A stretch of DNA of 43,299 nucleotides from contig HF985989.1 in NCBI GenBank assembly GCA_000431015.1, forward strand, positions 14,501 to 57,799, read 5' to 3'. This DNA is from Alistipes sp. CAG:514. Its GTDB lineage: Bacteria > Bacteroidota > Bacteroidia > Bacteroidales > UBA932. The translations under genes were made by a program, and so were the position numbers. Positions 24,561 to 33,278 of the stretch are shown here, piece by piece. The notes under the pieces are model-generated. The model searched no databases. It saw only the letters and a program-made list of their open reading frames with translations, and was not told the origin of the DNA. Numbering within the stretch: the first letter of the stretch is position 1; every line of letters starts with the position of its first letter.

Positions 24561-26018
24561 ATGAGAATAATAAAGAATATACTTGCCTTCCTGTCGATGC
24601 TTCCGCTTCTGGCCTCTTGTCATTTTCTGGAGGTGGAAAAGACCGGCAAGACTTCCATAAAGAATTTTTACTCTGACATTTACGCATTGGAGGCTGCGGT
24701 GTCAGGCACTTATGGGCTTACTTACAAGTTCTATGACTCCTACATGGTTCTGTACCCGGAAGTGACAGGCGATCTTGTACGTTTCCAGTCAGGAACATCC
24801 GAATGGAGACAGCAGTTCGACTTTATTTCGGACGAAAGTGAGGAGACTACGGCGGTTGGATACATCTGGAAGAACGGCTATGAGATTATCGCCAATGCCA
24901 ATGAGGTGATCCAGTATGGGCCATCTGTCTCCGAGCGCTTCCCGCAGCAGACCGCGACTGTCCGCAACTACATAGCCCAGGCATATTTTCTGAGAGCCTT
25001 GCTGCATCTGGATCTTTGCCTCGCTTATGGACAGACCTACACTTACAGCAACGATGCCTCGCACCTCGGAACAGCCGTGATGACCAAAATCCCTGATGTC
25101 AAGGATGAAATCGCAAGAAGTTCTGCCGCAAGCACTTATAGACAGATTCTTGGAGATCTCGAAACTGCGTTGGAGATGTTCTCCGACGGATGGAGCAAAG
25201 GATGTTTCTATGCGTCTCCTGCCGCCTGCAAAGCATTGATGGCCAGGATCCATCTCTACATGGGGAACTATGGAGACGCACTCAAATGTGCTTCCGAAGT
25301 GATTACCGGTTATGGCCTTTCACTGACTCCGCGCTCTGATTATGTGGCGATGTTCTGCAGGCGCAAGGAAGGTCAGGAGGCGATATTCCGTCTCAACGGA
25401 CTTTCCGCAGGAGCCAAGTTGAGGTCAACCTTCGATTACACGAATCCTCAGATGTATCCTTCGGGCAAACTCCTCGACCTTTTCAGTTCGGAAAGCAGCA
25501 GATGGGCCGGTTCGGACATCCGTTCCGAATTACTTTCCCACACAGCCGCAGACGGAAGAAGCTACAGCGGAGTTTGCATGAAATTTATTGACACCGAAGA
25601 CATTGCCGAAAGCGAAAAACGCTACGACCCATTCGTCCTAAGGCTCTCGGAGATGTACCTGATCAGAGCGGAGGCCGCCTGCCACGAAGGAGATCTCGCC
25701 TCCGCGGCGGCTGATGTCGCAGCGCTGGAGGCAAGGGCAAGGGGCGTGAATGTGTCCGACATCGACATTGCTTATGCCAATGCAGATGACCTGGATGTGA
25801 TTATCCAAAACGAACGCATCAAGGAGCTGTTTCTTGAGGGCCATCGATTGTTCGACATAACAAGAAGGCATGAGGCCTTGTCCAGAGATGCCGCCTGCGG
25901 CTCTTCCGTACTGTCCATGACGTTCCCGGATGACAGGTTCATACTCCCGGTACCGCTTGTGGAGTTGGATGCGAACAAGGCTATGCAACCAAACCCTATA
26001 AACAGCACAAAAAGATGA
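24561..26018 (+). CDS. SusD/RagB-like lipoprotein (second)
   Basis: This 485-residue surface lipoprotein is the partner of the preceding SusC. I chose the ATG at 24561 because it gives a proper lipoprotein signal, MRIIKNILAFLSMLPLLASC with Cys20; longer frames reach back into susC. SusD features include HFLEVEKTGKTS after Cys, AQAYFLRALLHLDLCLAYGQTYT, LSEMYLIRAEAACHEGDLASAA and KELFLEGHRLFDITRRHEAL. At under 500 residues it is shorter than the first SusD, as in compact subfamilies. Its stop overlaps the next start by four bases (ATGA), indicating coupled translation. Confidence 0.93.
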   Translation: MRIIKNILAFLSMLPLLASCHFLEVEKTGKTSIKNFYSDIYALEAAVSGTYGLTYKFYDSYMVLYPEVTGDLVRFQSGTSEWRQQFDFISDESEETTAVGYIWKNGYEIIANANEVIQYGPSVSERFPQQTATVRNYIAQAYFLRALLHLDLCLAYGQTYTYSNDASHLGTAVMTKIPDVKDEIARSSAASTYRQILGDLETALEMFSDGWSKGCFYASPAACKALMARIHLYMGNYGDALKCASEVITGYGLSLTPRSDYVAMFCRRKEGQEAIFRLNGLSAGAKLRSTFDYTNPQMYPSGKLLDLFSSESSRWAGSDIRSELLSHTAADGRSYSGVCMKFIDTEDIAESEKRYDPFVLRLSEMYLIRAEAACHEGDLASAAADVAALEARARGVNVSDIDIAYANADDLDVIIQNERIKELFLEGHRLFDITRRHEALSRDAACGSSVLSMTFPDDRFILPVPLVELDANKAMQPNPINSTKR

Positions 26019-26518
26019 TTAACAAAGCATTACATAGATTTGACAGCATTTGGAGACTGTGGGGCAAAGGTCTCGGGCTGGCAGCATTGACCCTTACGGC
26101 CATGGTCTGCGCCTGCAACAAGATCGAGACTTTCAAGGATTCCTTCGTGGCATTCGACACCGCGAAGTCCTCTGTGGTCAGCATCAACGCGGAAGGAGAG
26201 TTCACTGGCTCATACACAGTGCATTACACCGGTCCCAAGCCGACAGAACCGATTGTCGTCTCATTCGAGGTGACTTGCGGCGGCGGATTGGCGGAGGGGA
26301 CGGATTACAAAGTGGCGACTGCCGGGGGTAAGATCACATTCTTGCCGGGCGTGTATGACCAGGTTATCAAAATCGACTGGCTGCCTCATGACATCGATGC
26401 GTCGAAGGATAACACGGTGACCATCAGCCTGGTGTCAGCAGAAGGCGTGACGCTCGGCTATCCGGGTCCGGACAAACTGATGAAGGATTTGGTCCTCAGA
26501 AAGTACAGTGTAAGATAA
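26015..26518 (+). CDS. Small lipoprotein with Calx-beta-like domain
   Basis: This 167-residue lipoprotein has an unusually long N-terminal region before the hydrophobic stretch and a lipobox at MVCACNKIETF (Cys34). An internal start would give a more normal signal, but ATG 26015 couples with susD. The mature part is a single beta-sandwich: SINAEGEFTGSYTVHYTGP, EGTDYKVATAGGKITFLPG and NTVTISLVSAEGV resemble Calx-beta/adhesion modules with their TDY...G.ITF pattern. It ends PGPDKLMKDLVLRKYSVR, a tail seen in lipoproteins encoded after susD in Bacteroidetes. The likely role is an accessory surface protein of the SusC/D complex; no catalytic motif is visible. Confidence 0.65.
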   Translation: MINKALHRFDSIWRLWGKGLGLAALTLTAMVCACNKIETFKDSFVAFDTAKSSVVSINAEGEFTGSYTVHYTGPKPTEPIVVSFEVTCGGGLAEGTDYKVATAGGKITFLPGVYDQVIKIDWLPHDIDASKDNTVTISLVSAEGVTLGYPGPDKLMKDLVLRKYSVR

Positions 26519-26572
26519 TAAGATAATAGCATATTAGTAATCAGGCATGGTTATGCCACAATTTTTAAATTT

Positions 26573-28093
26573 ATGTTCAAACGGTTTTTATTGGCAGCTC
26601 TTGCGAGTGTAGCACTCTTCGCTGCCTGCGACAAAAACAAGGAGGAGGAAGAAATCATCCCCGTCTCATTCTCATCATTCGGCTTTTATGCCAAGGACAA
26701 TGCCGGCGTTTTGAAGACTGATTATATCGCGGAAAACATCAGCACGGGCGTTATCAGTTTCACCTTACCCTATGGTACCGACCCTGCCGCTCTTAAGACT
26801 CTCGTTCCCGGGTTCGCGGTGACAGAGGGGGCTTCCGTGAACGTGGCTGACGCAAGCGGCGCTCCTGACGGGAAGAACATCGTAAGTGGTGTCACTCCTG
26901 TGGATTTCTCAGCCGAAGTACAGCTTGTGGTGTTCCTTAAGAATAATTTCAAGGCTTACACAGTGTCCGTAAAGATCGCCGAACCTGCCAAATGGGGCAA
27001 GGTGGCCGAGTCTTCATTGGTCATGGACAGTAATCCTGCTTTTGCGATTAATCCTAAGGATGGAGCCCCTTATGTGGCAGGTTCCTCCGTCAATGCGGAC
27101 AAGGTCGCCGTGCCACACCTCCTTAAATTGGACGGCGCCGAACTCAAGGATGTCGCAGGTGCGTTGGCGGAAGTTGGTTCAGAGCATTTTGCAATAGACA
27201 TCTGTTCTGATGGAACTCCTTACGTGTCATTCTTGGATAAAGTCGTAAAGAAGCAGTGCGTCATGAAGGTATCAGGTTCAAAAGCCGAATTGGTAGGTGA
27301 AGCTAATGCTATGTATAAGACTGGAGGTGGTTCTAATTCTTCAGTTGGTCTGTTTGCCTTTTCCACTTCCGATATCTGGTGCGCTCAGTACAATGATGAA
27401 AGAAAAGTTCTAGTGGAAAGACGTGCACTGAATCTTGCTCATTTCGATGGTTCTGCATGGACAAATGCCATTAGTATTCCTGGCAGGAATGCTACGGATT
27501 ATGCTTATTGTGTTTTGGGCAAATATGTAGCTGGTGTTCCTTATTTGTTTATATATAACCAGAATACCCAGAGCGTTTCTTTGTACAAGTATGCTTCCAA
27601 TGCTTGGGGTGCAGTATTTGAGAGTCTGAAACTGAAAAAGGCTGATGGATCTACAGATGCTATTCTCAATCTCAGGGCTTTTGATTTCGATATCGCTTCT
27701 AATGGAGATATCTATGTGATGGCAGGTGGAGACTATTCCGTTGAGAAATTGTTTAATCTTGCTGTAGTAAAGATAGCCGCTAAAGATAAAGCCCAGACGC
27801 TCATCGGTGGAGAAATGACTATTGACATCGACAAAAGTAGGTCTGCCTCAATGAGCCTTGATTCTAACGATGTGCCTTATGTTGTTTACACCAAACCGGA
27901 AGGTAATGACAAATATGCTTATTTCACATTCATTGACGCAAAGACAAAGACTTGGTCGAATGAAGAAAAACTATCTTCTAATCCAAGTGATTTTGTAGTT
28001 CTCAGATTTGATGACAAGGGCCTTGGATACATTGTTTCCAAGGAGACTATTGACAAAGCTACGAAGTATGTTCTTTATTCTTCTGGTGAGTAA
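26573..28093 (+). CDS. Surface lipoprotein with Ig-like N-terminus and propeller-like repeats
   Basis: This 506-residue lipoprotein (Cys19 in LFAACDKNKEEEE; the run of acids after Cys is a strong surface-export signal) has an Ig-like N-terminal domain to about residue 130, with alternating strands such as ENISTGVISFTLPYGTD. The remainder has repeated turns: KDGAPYVAG, SDGTPYVSF, SNGDIYVMAG, SNDVPYVVY and DKGLGYIV, which suggest beta-propeller blades. It is probably a glycan-binding or adhesion partner of the second SusC/D pair. The first ~600 bases are GC-rich (about 63% in one 60-base line I counted) while the later part uses AT-rich codons (about 40% in another), as though joined from two sources. 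A strong terminator follows. Confidence 0.65.
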   Translation: MFKRFLLAALASVALFAACDKNKEEEEIIPVSFSSFGFYAKDNAGVLKTDYIAENISTGVISFTLPYGTDPAALKTLVPGFAVTEGASVNVADASGAPDGKNIVSGVTPVDFSAEVQLVVFLKNNFKAYTVSVKIAEPAKWGKVAESSLVMDSNPAFAINPKDGAPYVAGSSVNADKVAVPHLLKLDGAELKDVAGALAEVGSEHFAIDICSDGTPYVSFLDKVVKKQCVMKVSGSKAELVGEANAMYKTGGGSNSSVGLFAFSTSDIWCAQYNDERKVLVERRALNLAHFDGSAWTNAISIPGRNATDYAYCVLGKYVAGVPYLFIYNQNTQSVSLYKYASNAWGAVFESLKLKKADGSTDAILNLRAFDFDIASNGDIYVMAGGDYSVEKLFNLAVVKIAAKDKAQTLIGGEMTIDIDKSRSASMSLDSNDVPYVVYTKPEGNDKYAYFTFIDAKTKTWSNEEKLSSNPSDFVVLRFDDKGLGYIVSKETIDKATKYVLYSSGE

Positions 28094-28134
28094 TTTAATA
28101 ACCTTTTTTACGTTACTTAGATGTAATTGACTAT

Positions 28135-28184
28135 AACCGGCCATCGCTACCTGGCACAGGCTTGACGATGGCCGGTTACTTTTT
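28135..28184 (+). terminator. Rho-independent terminator
   Basis: AACCGGCCATCG (28135-28146) pairs perfectly with CGATGGCCGGTT (28166-28177) around a 19-base loop, followed by ACTTTTT. This 12-pair stem is among the strongest in the window and ends the second SusC/D operon. Confidence 0.8.
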
Positions 28185-28203
28185 GGAATCTTAAGGAAGT
28201 AAT

Positions 28204-29559
28204 ATGGTTCGATCAGGATTACCAAGACATTTCGCGCTGGTCGCCATCACGTTAGCTTTGACATGTAGCACCGGATTGGCCAAGGATGGCAGAGGCAAAT
28301 CAGAGAGACACTCAAGACAAGTTTTGCGAGTGGCGCTTGTGGGCGACCCGCAAGTGGACAACGCGACAGAGATGCGGTATGCGCGCAAGTCTATTTATCG
28401 TGAACTGGCCAAAAGAAAGGATCTCGACCTGTGCCTTCTCTTAGGAGACCTGGTCAATGACAGTATGCCGTTATTGCCTGAGTCTTTGAGCATTATCGAT
28501 TCACTGCCATTTCCTTGTTTCTTGACTCCCGGCAATCATGACAGGGACGTTTACCGTGGCAGGAAGGCTTCCGGGAACGAGGACAGGCCTCGTGACTTGG
28601 TGACATGGCGCCGGGTTGTCGGCTATGTGGACACAAGTTTTGTCCGAGGAAATGTGCGGTTCATCATGATGAATAATGTGCGGCACTCTGAGGCTGGAAT
28701 GACGGATTATGAGGGAGGGTTTACCGAGATGCAGAAACATTGGTTGGATTCATTGTTGAAAGAGGCGCCGGGAGACCGTGAGGCACGGACTGGCCGGTCG
28801 AGACACGATGAAAGAATCCCGGCATTGACCATACTCGCGACACACATTCCTTTTAGCCAGATGAAAGGCAGGGATTCCGTACTGGCGCTGATACCCGCCT
28901 CCGTACGAATGCTGTATGTCAGCGGGCATACTCATTCTGTGGCGAGGGACGATTCTATTCCCGAGATTACCGCCGGAGCCGCCTGCGGAAGTTGGTGGCG
29001 GGGAGTGAAAGATTCTGAAGGGGTACCTTACGCCATGCAGAACTGCGGTGCTCCAAGAGGCTATTTCGTGATGGAGATAAGGCGTGACGGAAATTATAAG
29101 CTCAGGTACAAATGCATAGGAAGGCCGACATCTGAACAACTGTCGGTGTGGGCTATTCCGTGCAAGCGAGAGACGGCTTTACGCGAACATGAAGCCGACG
29201 CTTCAGAGCAAGGAACTTCAAAGGCCGGAAGCGAGAGGAGCTATCGCCTGTATGTCAATGTTTTCGGAGGCGCCGCTGATGGCAAGGTGACTGTCCGGTG
29301 CCCACGAAGGCGGACATGCGAGCCAAGCGATAGAACCGCTCCCGAGGTAGAGAATATAATAAAATTCAACGCCTCAATGTCACGCGAATACCGCAAGGAA
29401 CATCAGGACGAGTTCATTCCGCTGCGCAGGAAGTCGTCTCCCCATCTTTGGCAAAGCCGGGAGTGTCTTACCTATCCGCTTCCTGAATATGTCCGCGTCA
29501 TCTATCGTGACAGTCACATGAAGATCAAGCAGCGCATCCGACTTCAACTCCTCCTATGA
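28204..29559 (+). CDS. Calcineurin-like metallophosphoesterase, secreted
   Basis: This 451-residue protein has a signal-peptide-like N-terminus (about residues 1-26, LALTCSTGLA). It carries the full set of calcineurin-like metal ligands: Asp48 (VGDPQVD), Asp82 (LLGDLVND), Asn111-His112-Asp113 (TPGNHDRD), His214 (ATHIPF) and His242/His244 (SGHTH). The residues after about 265 (PYAMQNCGAPRGYFVMEI) resemble the C-terminal domain of Bacteroidetes periplasmic phosphoesterases. The first metal motif is GDPQ, lacking the usual His of DxH, which occurs in several subfamilies. It would cleave a phosphomonoester or diester in the periplasm; the substrate is unknown. It lies after a strong terminator and converges on rnr with 21 bases between them. 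Confidence 0.82.
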   Translation: MVRSGLPRHFALVAITLALTCSTGLAKDGRGKSERHSRQVLRVALVGDPQVDNATEMRYARKSIYRELAKRKDLDLCLLLGDLVNDSMPLLPESLSIIDSLPFPCFLTPGNHDRDVYRGRKASGNEDRPRDLVTWRRVVGYVDTSFVRGNVRFIMMNNVRHSEAGMTDYEGGFTEMQKHWLDSLLKEAPGDREARTGRSRHDERIPALTILATHIPFSQMKGRDSVLALIPASVRMLYVSGHTHSVARDDSIPEITAGAACGSWWRGVKDSEGVPYAMQNCGAPRGYFVMEIRRDGNYKLRYKCIGRPTSEQLSVWAIPCKRETALREHEADASEQGTSKAGSERSYRLYVNVFGGAADGKVTVRCPRRRTCEPSDRTAPEVENIIKFNASMSREYRKEHQDEFIPLRRKSSPHLWQSRECLTYPLPEYVRVIYRDSHMKIKQRIRLQLLL

Positions 29560-29580
29560 TAGAAGAGCCGGTGGCAAGGC

Positions 29581-31854
29581 CTACCTTCCCTTCTTTCCGC
29601 TTGAGGACTTAGGGCCGTACTTCTTGCGGGGACGGCCCTTGTCCTTGTTGGAGGACTTGCGCTTAGACTGGTCATCGGTGTGAGCCACGGCGGCGTAGAA
29701 AGGCTTTTTCTTGGCTTTGCCGTCAGCGGAACCGCTACCGGAACCGTCATTGGATGAACCATTGTCTGTGGTGGCGTCAACAAGTTCGTAGTCCAGCAGC
29801 CTCTGCTCCAGATTGGCGGCCTTCACACGGATCTTGACCGGGTCGCCGAGACGGAAGACCTTGCCGGTGCGGCGGCCACGGATGAGGTAGTTCTGCTCGT
29901 CGAACTCGAAGAAGTCGGACTTCACGTCGCGCAGGGCGACCATACCCTCGATCATCGTAGGCTTGATCTCCACGTACATACCCCATTCGGTGAGGCCGGA
30001 GATCGAGCCTTCATATTCATTGCCTATCTTGTCCTGCATGAACTCGATCATCTTGTACTTGATGCTGTCGCGTTCGGCGTTCGCCGCTATCTGCTCGCGC
30101 TCGGAGGCATGCTGGCACTGGGCTTCGTAATATTCCTTGTTCTGACTCTCGGCATTGTCGAGGTAGAGGGACAACAGCCTGTGTACCATTGTGTCAGGAT
30201 AGCGGCGGATAGGGGAAGTGAAGTGCGTGTAGAACTTGAACGCAAGGCCGTAATGGCCGATGTTGTCGGTGGTGTAGATCGCCTTGGCCATCGAGCGCAG
30301 GGCGATCATCTGGAAAGCGTCGCACTCCGGCGTGCCCTTGGCCTCGGCCAAAAGCGTGTTCAGGGACTTGGCGATCTCGCGTCCGTTGCCGCTCGGCCCG
30401 AACTTGAACCCGAAATTGCTTACGAACTGGCCGAGGCTCGCGATCTTCTCCGTGTTAGGCTCGCCGTGTACACGGTAGACAAAGGTCTTGGCCTTCTTGT
30501 CGGCCTTGCCGTCCATCCTGCCGGAAGTGGCGATGAACTCGGCCACGGAACGGTTCGCAAGAAGCATGAACTCCTCGATCAGCCAGTTGGCCTCCTTGGT
30601 GATTTTCTCGTAAACCCTGATCGGCTTTCCGGTCGCGTCCACCTCGACTTTCATCTCCGGACGCTCGAAACTGATGGCTCCTGAGGCGAAACGACGCTTG
30701 CGGAGTGTCAATGCCAGCTTGTTGAGCGTCACGATGGCCTCCCTGACATCCTGACCGATGGCCGGATCCGCAGGCTCCTTACCATCGCTCTCGATGATCT
30801 GCTGGGCTCCGTCGTAGTCGAAACGATAGTCCGAACAGATGACGGTACGTCCGAACCAGCGGCTCTCGATCTTGCCGCGCGGCGTCATCTCCACAACCAC
30901 CGAGAATGTCAGCTTTTCCTCATGAGGGCGGAGAGAGCAGAGTTTGTTGCACAGCTTCTCAGGAAGCATCGGGACGGTTCTGTCAACCAGATAGACCGAC
31001 GTTCCGCGCTCCTGTGCCTCCTTGTCCACGATCGTTCCCGGAAGCACATAGTGCGACACGTCGGCGATGTGTACTCCTATCTCGTAGTTACCATTGTCCA
31101 ACTTCTTGAATGACAGCGCATCGTCGAAGTCCTTGGCATCGGCGGGATCGATCGTGAATGTCAGCGTGCCGCGGTAGTCGCGACGCTCCTTCAGATCCTT
31201 GTCCGTGATCTTTTCGGAAATCTGGTCGGCGGCGTTCTCCACCTCCGGCTCGAATCTGTAAGGCAGTGCATATTCAGCGAGGATGGCGTGCATCTCAGTG
31301 TCGTTCTCGCCCGGCATGCCAAGCACATCCACGATGTGACCTTTCGGAGTAGGCTCGCCTCTATCCCAGCCGTCAATGGCAGCCGCCACCTTCATCCCCC
31401 TTTTCGCACCTTCAGGCAAGGTGTCGAAATCGATGCTGATGTCATACGGCATATTCCTTGACTGCATCAGCACCCACGCCTGTCTGCCGACTATGTGAAG
31501 CACACCCACGAACGGCTTGTGGCTGCGCTCGATGATTTCTATGATCTCTCCTTCGCGGCGACGGCCAGCGTCCTTCTTTCCGCGTCCACCTTCCTCTCCA
31601 TCCTTCCTCTCTCTTGTGACCGCACATCTCACAATGTCCCCGTTCAGGGCTCCGCGGGTCTTGGACGCCTTGACGAACACATCATTGTCCGGCTCGCCCT
31701 CGATGATCACGAAGACATAGCCGTCCCTTGTCATCTGAACCTTGCCGGTCACCTCTTCCAGCACTCTTTTGCTCTTCTGTCTGGCACCGAATTTCCTGTC
31801 GCGGCTCTTCCTACCGCCGTTCTCGCCACCTTGGCGATTTCTTCTTTTCTGCAT
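29581..31854 (-). CDS. rnr: Ribonuclease R (RNase II family 3'-5' exoribonuclease)
   Basis: This 757-residue cytoplasmic exoribonuclease degrades structured RNA processively. It has cold-shock/OB domains in the first ~200 residues (VTGKVQMTRDGYVFVII; KPFVGVLHIV) and the RNB catalytic domain with TIDPADAKDFDDALSF, whose aspartates bind the metals, and HIADVSHYV. Further blocks are RTVPMLPEKLCNKLCSL and HFTSPIRRYPDTMVHRLL. An S1 domain (YEGSISGLTEWGMYVEI) precedes a Lys/Arg-rich tail ending SSGKKGR. I prefer the ATG at 31854 (MQKRRNRQGGENGG) to a TTG 21 bases upstream. It is a housekeeping gene diverging from a ROK kinase gene. Confidence 0.94.
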   Translation of the reverse strand: MQKRRNRQGGENGGRKSRDRKFGARQKSKRVLEEVTGKVQMTRDGYVFVIIEGEPDNDVFVKASKTRGALNGDIVRCAVTRERKDGEEGGRGKKDAGRRREGEIIEIIERSHKPFVGVLHIVGRQAWVLMQSRNMPYDISIDFDTLPEGAKRGMKVAAAIDGWDRGEPTPKGHIVDVLGMPGENDTEMHAILAEYALPYRFEPEVENAADQISEKITDKDLKERRDYRGTLTFTIDPADAKDFDDALSFKKLDNGNYEIGVHIADVSHYVLPGTIVDKEAQERGTSVYLVDRTVPMLPEKLCNKLCSLRPHEEKLTFSVVVEMTPRGKIESRWFGRTVICSDYRFDYDGAQQIIESDGKEPADPAIGQDVREAIVTLNKLALTLRKRRFASGAISFERPEMKVEVDATGKPIRVYEKITKEANWLIEEFMLLANRSVAEFIATSGRMDGKADKKAKTFVYRVHGEPNTEKIASLGQFVSNFGFKFGPSGNGREIAKSLNTLLAEAKGTPECDAFQMIALRSMAKAIYTTDNIGHYGLAFKFYTHFTSPIRRYPDTMVHRLLSLYLDNAESQNKEYYEAQCQHASEREQIAANAERDSIKYKMIEFMQDKIGNEYEGSISGLTEWGMYVEIKPTMIEGMVALRDVKSDFFEFDEQNYLIRGRRTGKVFRLGDPVKIRVKAANLEQRLLDYELVDATTDNGSSNDGSGSGSADGKAKKKPFYAAVAHTDDQSKRKSSNKDKGRPRKKYGPKSSSGKKGR

Positions 31855-31964
31855 AGATAACTTCAACTCTCGCAAGTAGGCAACTACCCGCTGTAAACTA
31901 CCTTATCTCACGTCCGAAGGTGATTGCCCACCCACATTCATTCACGTTACCCCTACCCTAAATC

Positions 31965-32007
31965 CCTCCCCTCGGGGGAGGTACTTGCTTTCACCACAAG
32001 TGGTGAA
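31965..32007. repeat. Two adjacent hairpins in the rnr upstream region
   Basis: CCTCCCC-TCG-GGGGAGG (31965-31981) is followed by TTCACCAC-AA-GTGGTGAA (31990-32007), both perfect. They stand in the ~270-base spacer between rnr and the ROK gene and would lie in the rnr leader if the minus-strand box at 32024 is used. The segment around CTAAATCCCTCCCC looks like a dispersed intergenic repeat of the kind found in Bacteroidetes; I cannot count copies genome-wide. Confidence 0.5.
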
Positions 32008-32023
32008 GAATAGAGGATTGGTG

Positions 32024-32031
32024 CAAAGGTA
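32024..32031 (-). promoter_or_regulatory. Candidate -7 box of rnr
   Basis: TACCTTTG on the minus strand fits TAnnTTTG. The leader to the ATG at 31854 would be about 165 bases and include both hairpins. Confidence 0.4.
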
Positions 32032-32075
32032 CGAATTTTCCCTGCAAACGGTGAGCCCGAAAGACGGATAATGAT

Positions 32076-32083
32076 TATCTTTG
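32076..32083 (+). promoter_or_regulatory. Candidate -7 box of ROK/manA operon
   Basis: TATCTTTG fits TAnnTTTG and leaves a leader of about 60 bases before the ATG at 32148. Confidence 0.45.
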
Positions 32084-32147
32084 CAACGAAAAGACTTGAT
32101 TTTTTTGAATATTCAAGGAGGTTGGTCAATAATTTAAACACAAGAAT

Positions 32148-33254
32148 ATGTCTGATATAAGAAATGACAGCAGAGTTGTTATGACCCTTGACGCCGGCGG
32201 CACCAATATGGTCTTCGGCGCGATGAAGGGTGGTGAGTTTTGCTGCGAACCAATCACACTTCCGTCCAACGCCGACAACCTTGACCGCTGCCTCGGCACG
32301 ATGGTCAAGGGATTCCGTCAGATCGAAGAGGAACTTGGAGAGGAGAAACCTGTCGCGATCAGCTTCTGCTTCCCAGGACCCGCCGACTATCCTGACGGAA
32401 TCATCGGAGGCTTCCTTCCTAACTTCCCGTCTTTCAGGGATGGGGTCGCCCTCGGGCCTTTCCTTGAGGACACTTTCGGGATTCCCGTGTTCATCAACAA
32501 CGACGGCGACCTTTACGCCTATGGCGAGGCTCTCGGCGGAGCTCTCCCTGAGGTCAATGAAAGGCTTGCGAAGGCCGGCAGCGCGAAGCGTTACCACAAC
32601 CTCATCGGCTACACGTTCGGCACAGGTCTGGGAATCGGTACTGTCATCAACGGTGAGCTTAACCGTGGCGATAACTCCTGCGTGGAGACTTTCTGTCTCA
32701 AGCATCCTGATATGCCGGACATCATCGTCGAGGACGGTGCCTCGATCCGTGCCGTGAAGAGAGTTTACGGTGAGCTGACCGGCAATCCGAACCACGGTCT
32801 TGAGCCTAAGGATCTCGCCGAGGTCTGCGAGGGCAAGAGGCCTGGCGACAAGGAAGCCGCGATCAAGGCGTTCGACAAGATGGGCGAGGTCGCGGGCGAC
32901 GCGATGGCCACGGCGGTCACCCTGATCGATGGCCTGATCGTGATCGGAGGCGGAGTGATGAACAACTACAAGTACCTGATGCCAGGAATATTACGCACCA
33001 TGCGCGGTAAGATGCACCAGCTCACCGGTGAGGAACTGAACCGGGTTCAGATGAAGGTCTATAACCTCGATGATCCGGCCGAGTTCGAGCAGTTCGCCCG
33101 TGGCGAGGCACGTTCCTTGAAGGTCTATGGCAGCGACCGTGAGGTGGTTTACGACCCTCAGAAGCGCGTCGGCGTGATGCGTTCCAAGATCGGAGCCAGC
33201 AAGGCCATCTCGCTCGGAGCCTATGCGTTCGCATTGACAGAGCTGGATAAATAA
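32148..33254 (+). CDS. ROK-family sugar kinase next to manA
   Basis: This 368-residue cytoplasmic kinase has the ROK phosphate loop LDAGGTNMVFG near residues 14-24, catalytic Asp119 in INNDGDLYAYGE, and FGTGLGIGTVINGEL. The nucleotide-binding DGLIVIGGGVMNN block lies near 262-274. It lacks the Cys-rich zinc motif and carries an extra C-terminal stretch (about 295-350, with FARGEARSLKVYG), so it is longer than typical ROK kinases. The gene directly precedes mannose-6-phosphate isomerase (24-base gap), which suggests mannokinase, fructokinase or broad hexokinase activity linking mannose to glycolysis. It is clearly different from the partial ROK kinase at the left edge. Confidence 0.87.
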   Translation: MSDIRNDSRVVMTLDAGGTNMVFGAMKGGEFCCEPITLPSNADNLDRCLGTMVKGFRQIEEELGEEKPVAISFCFPGPADYPDGIIGGFLPNFPSFRDGVALGPFLEDTFGIPVFINNDGDLYAYGEALGGALPEVNERLAKAGSAKRYHNLIGYTFGTGLGIGTVINGELNRGDNSCVETFCLKHPDMPDIIVEDGASIRAVKRVYGELTGNPNHGLEPKDLAEVCEGKRPGDKEAAIKAFDKMGEVAGDAMATAVTLIDGLIVIGGGVMNNYKYLMPGILRTMRGKMHQLTGEELNRVQMKVYNLDDPAEFEQFARGEARSLKVYGSDREVVYDPQKRVGVMRSKIGASKAISLGAYAFALTELDK

Positions 33255-33278
33255 TTGTTTAAAAAGAACTTAACGAAT

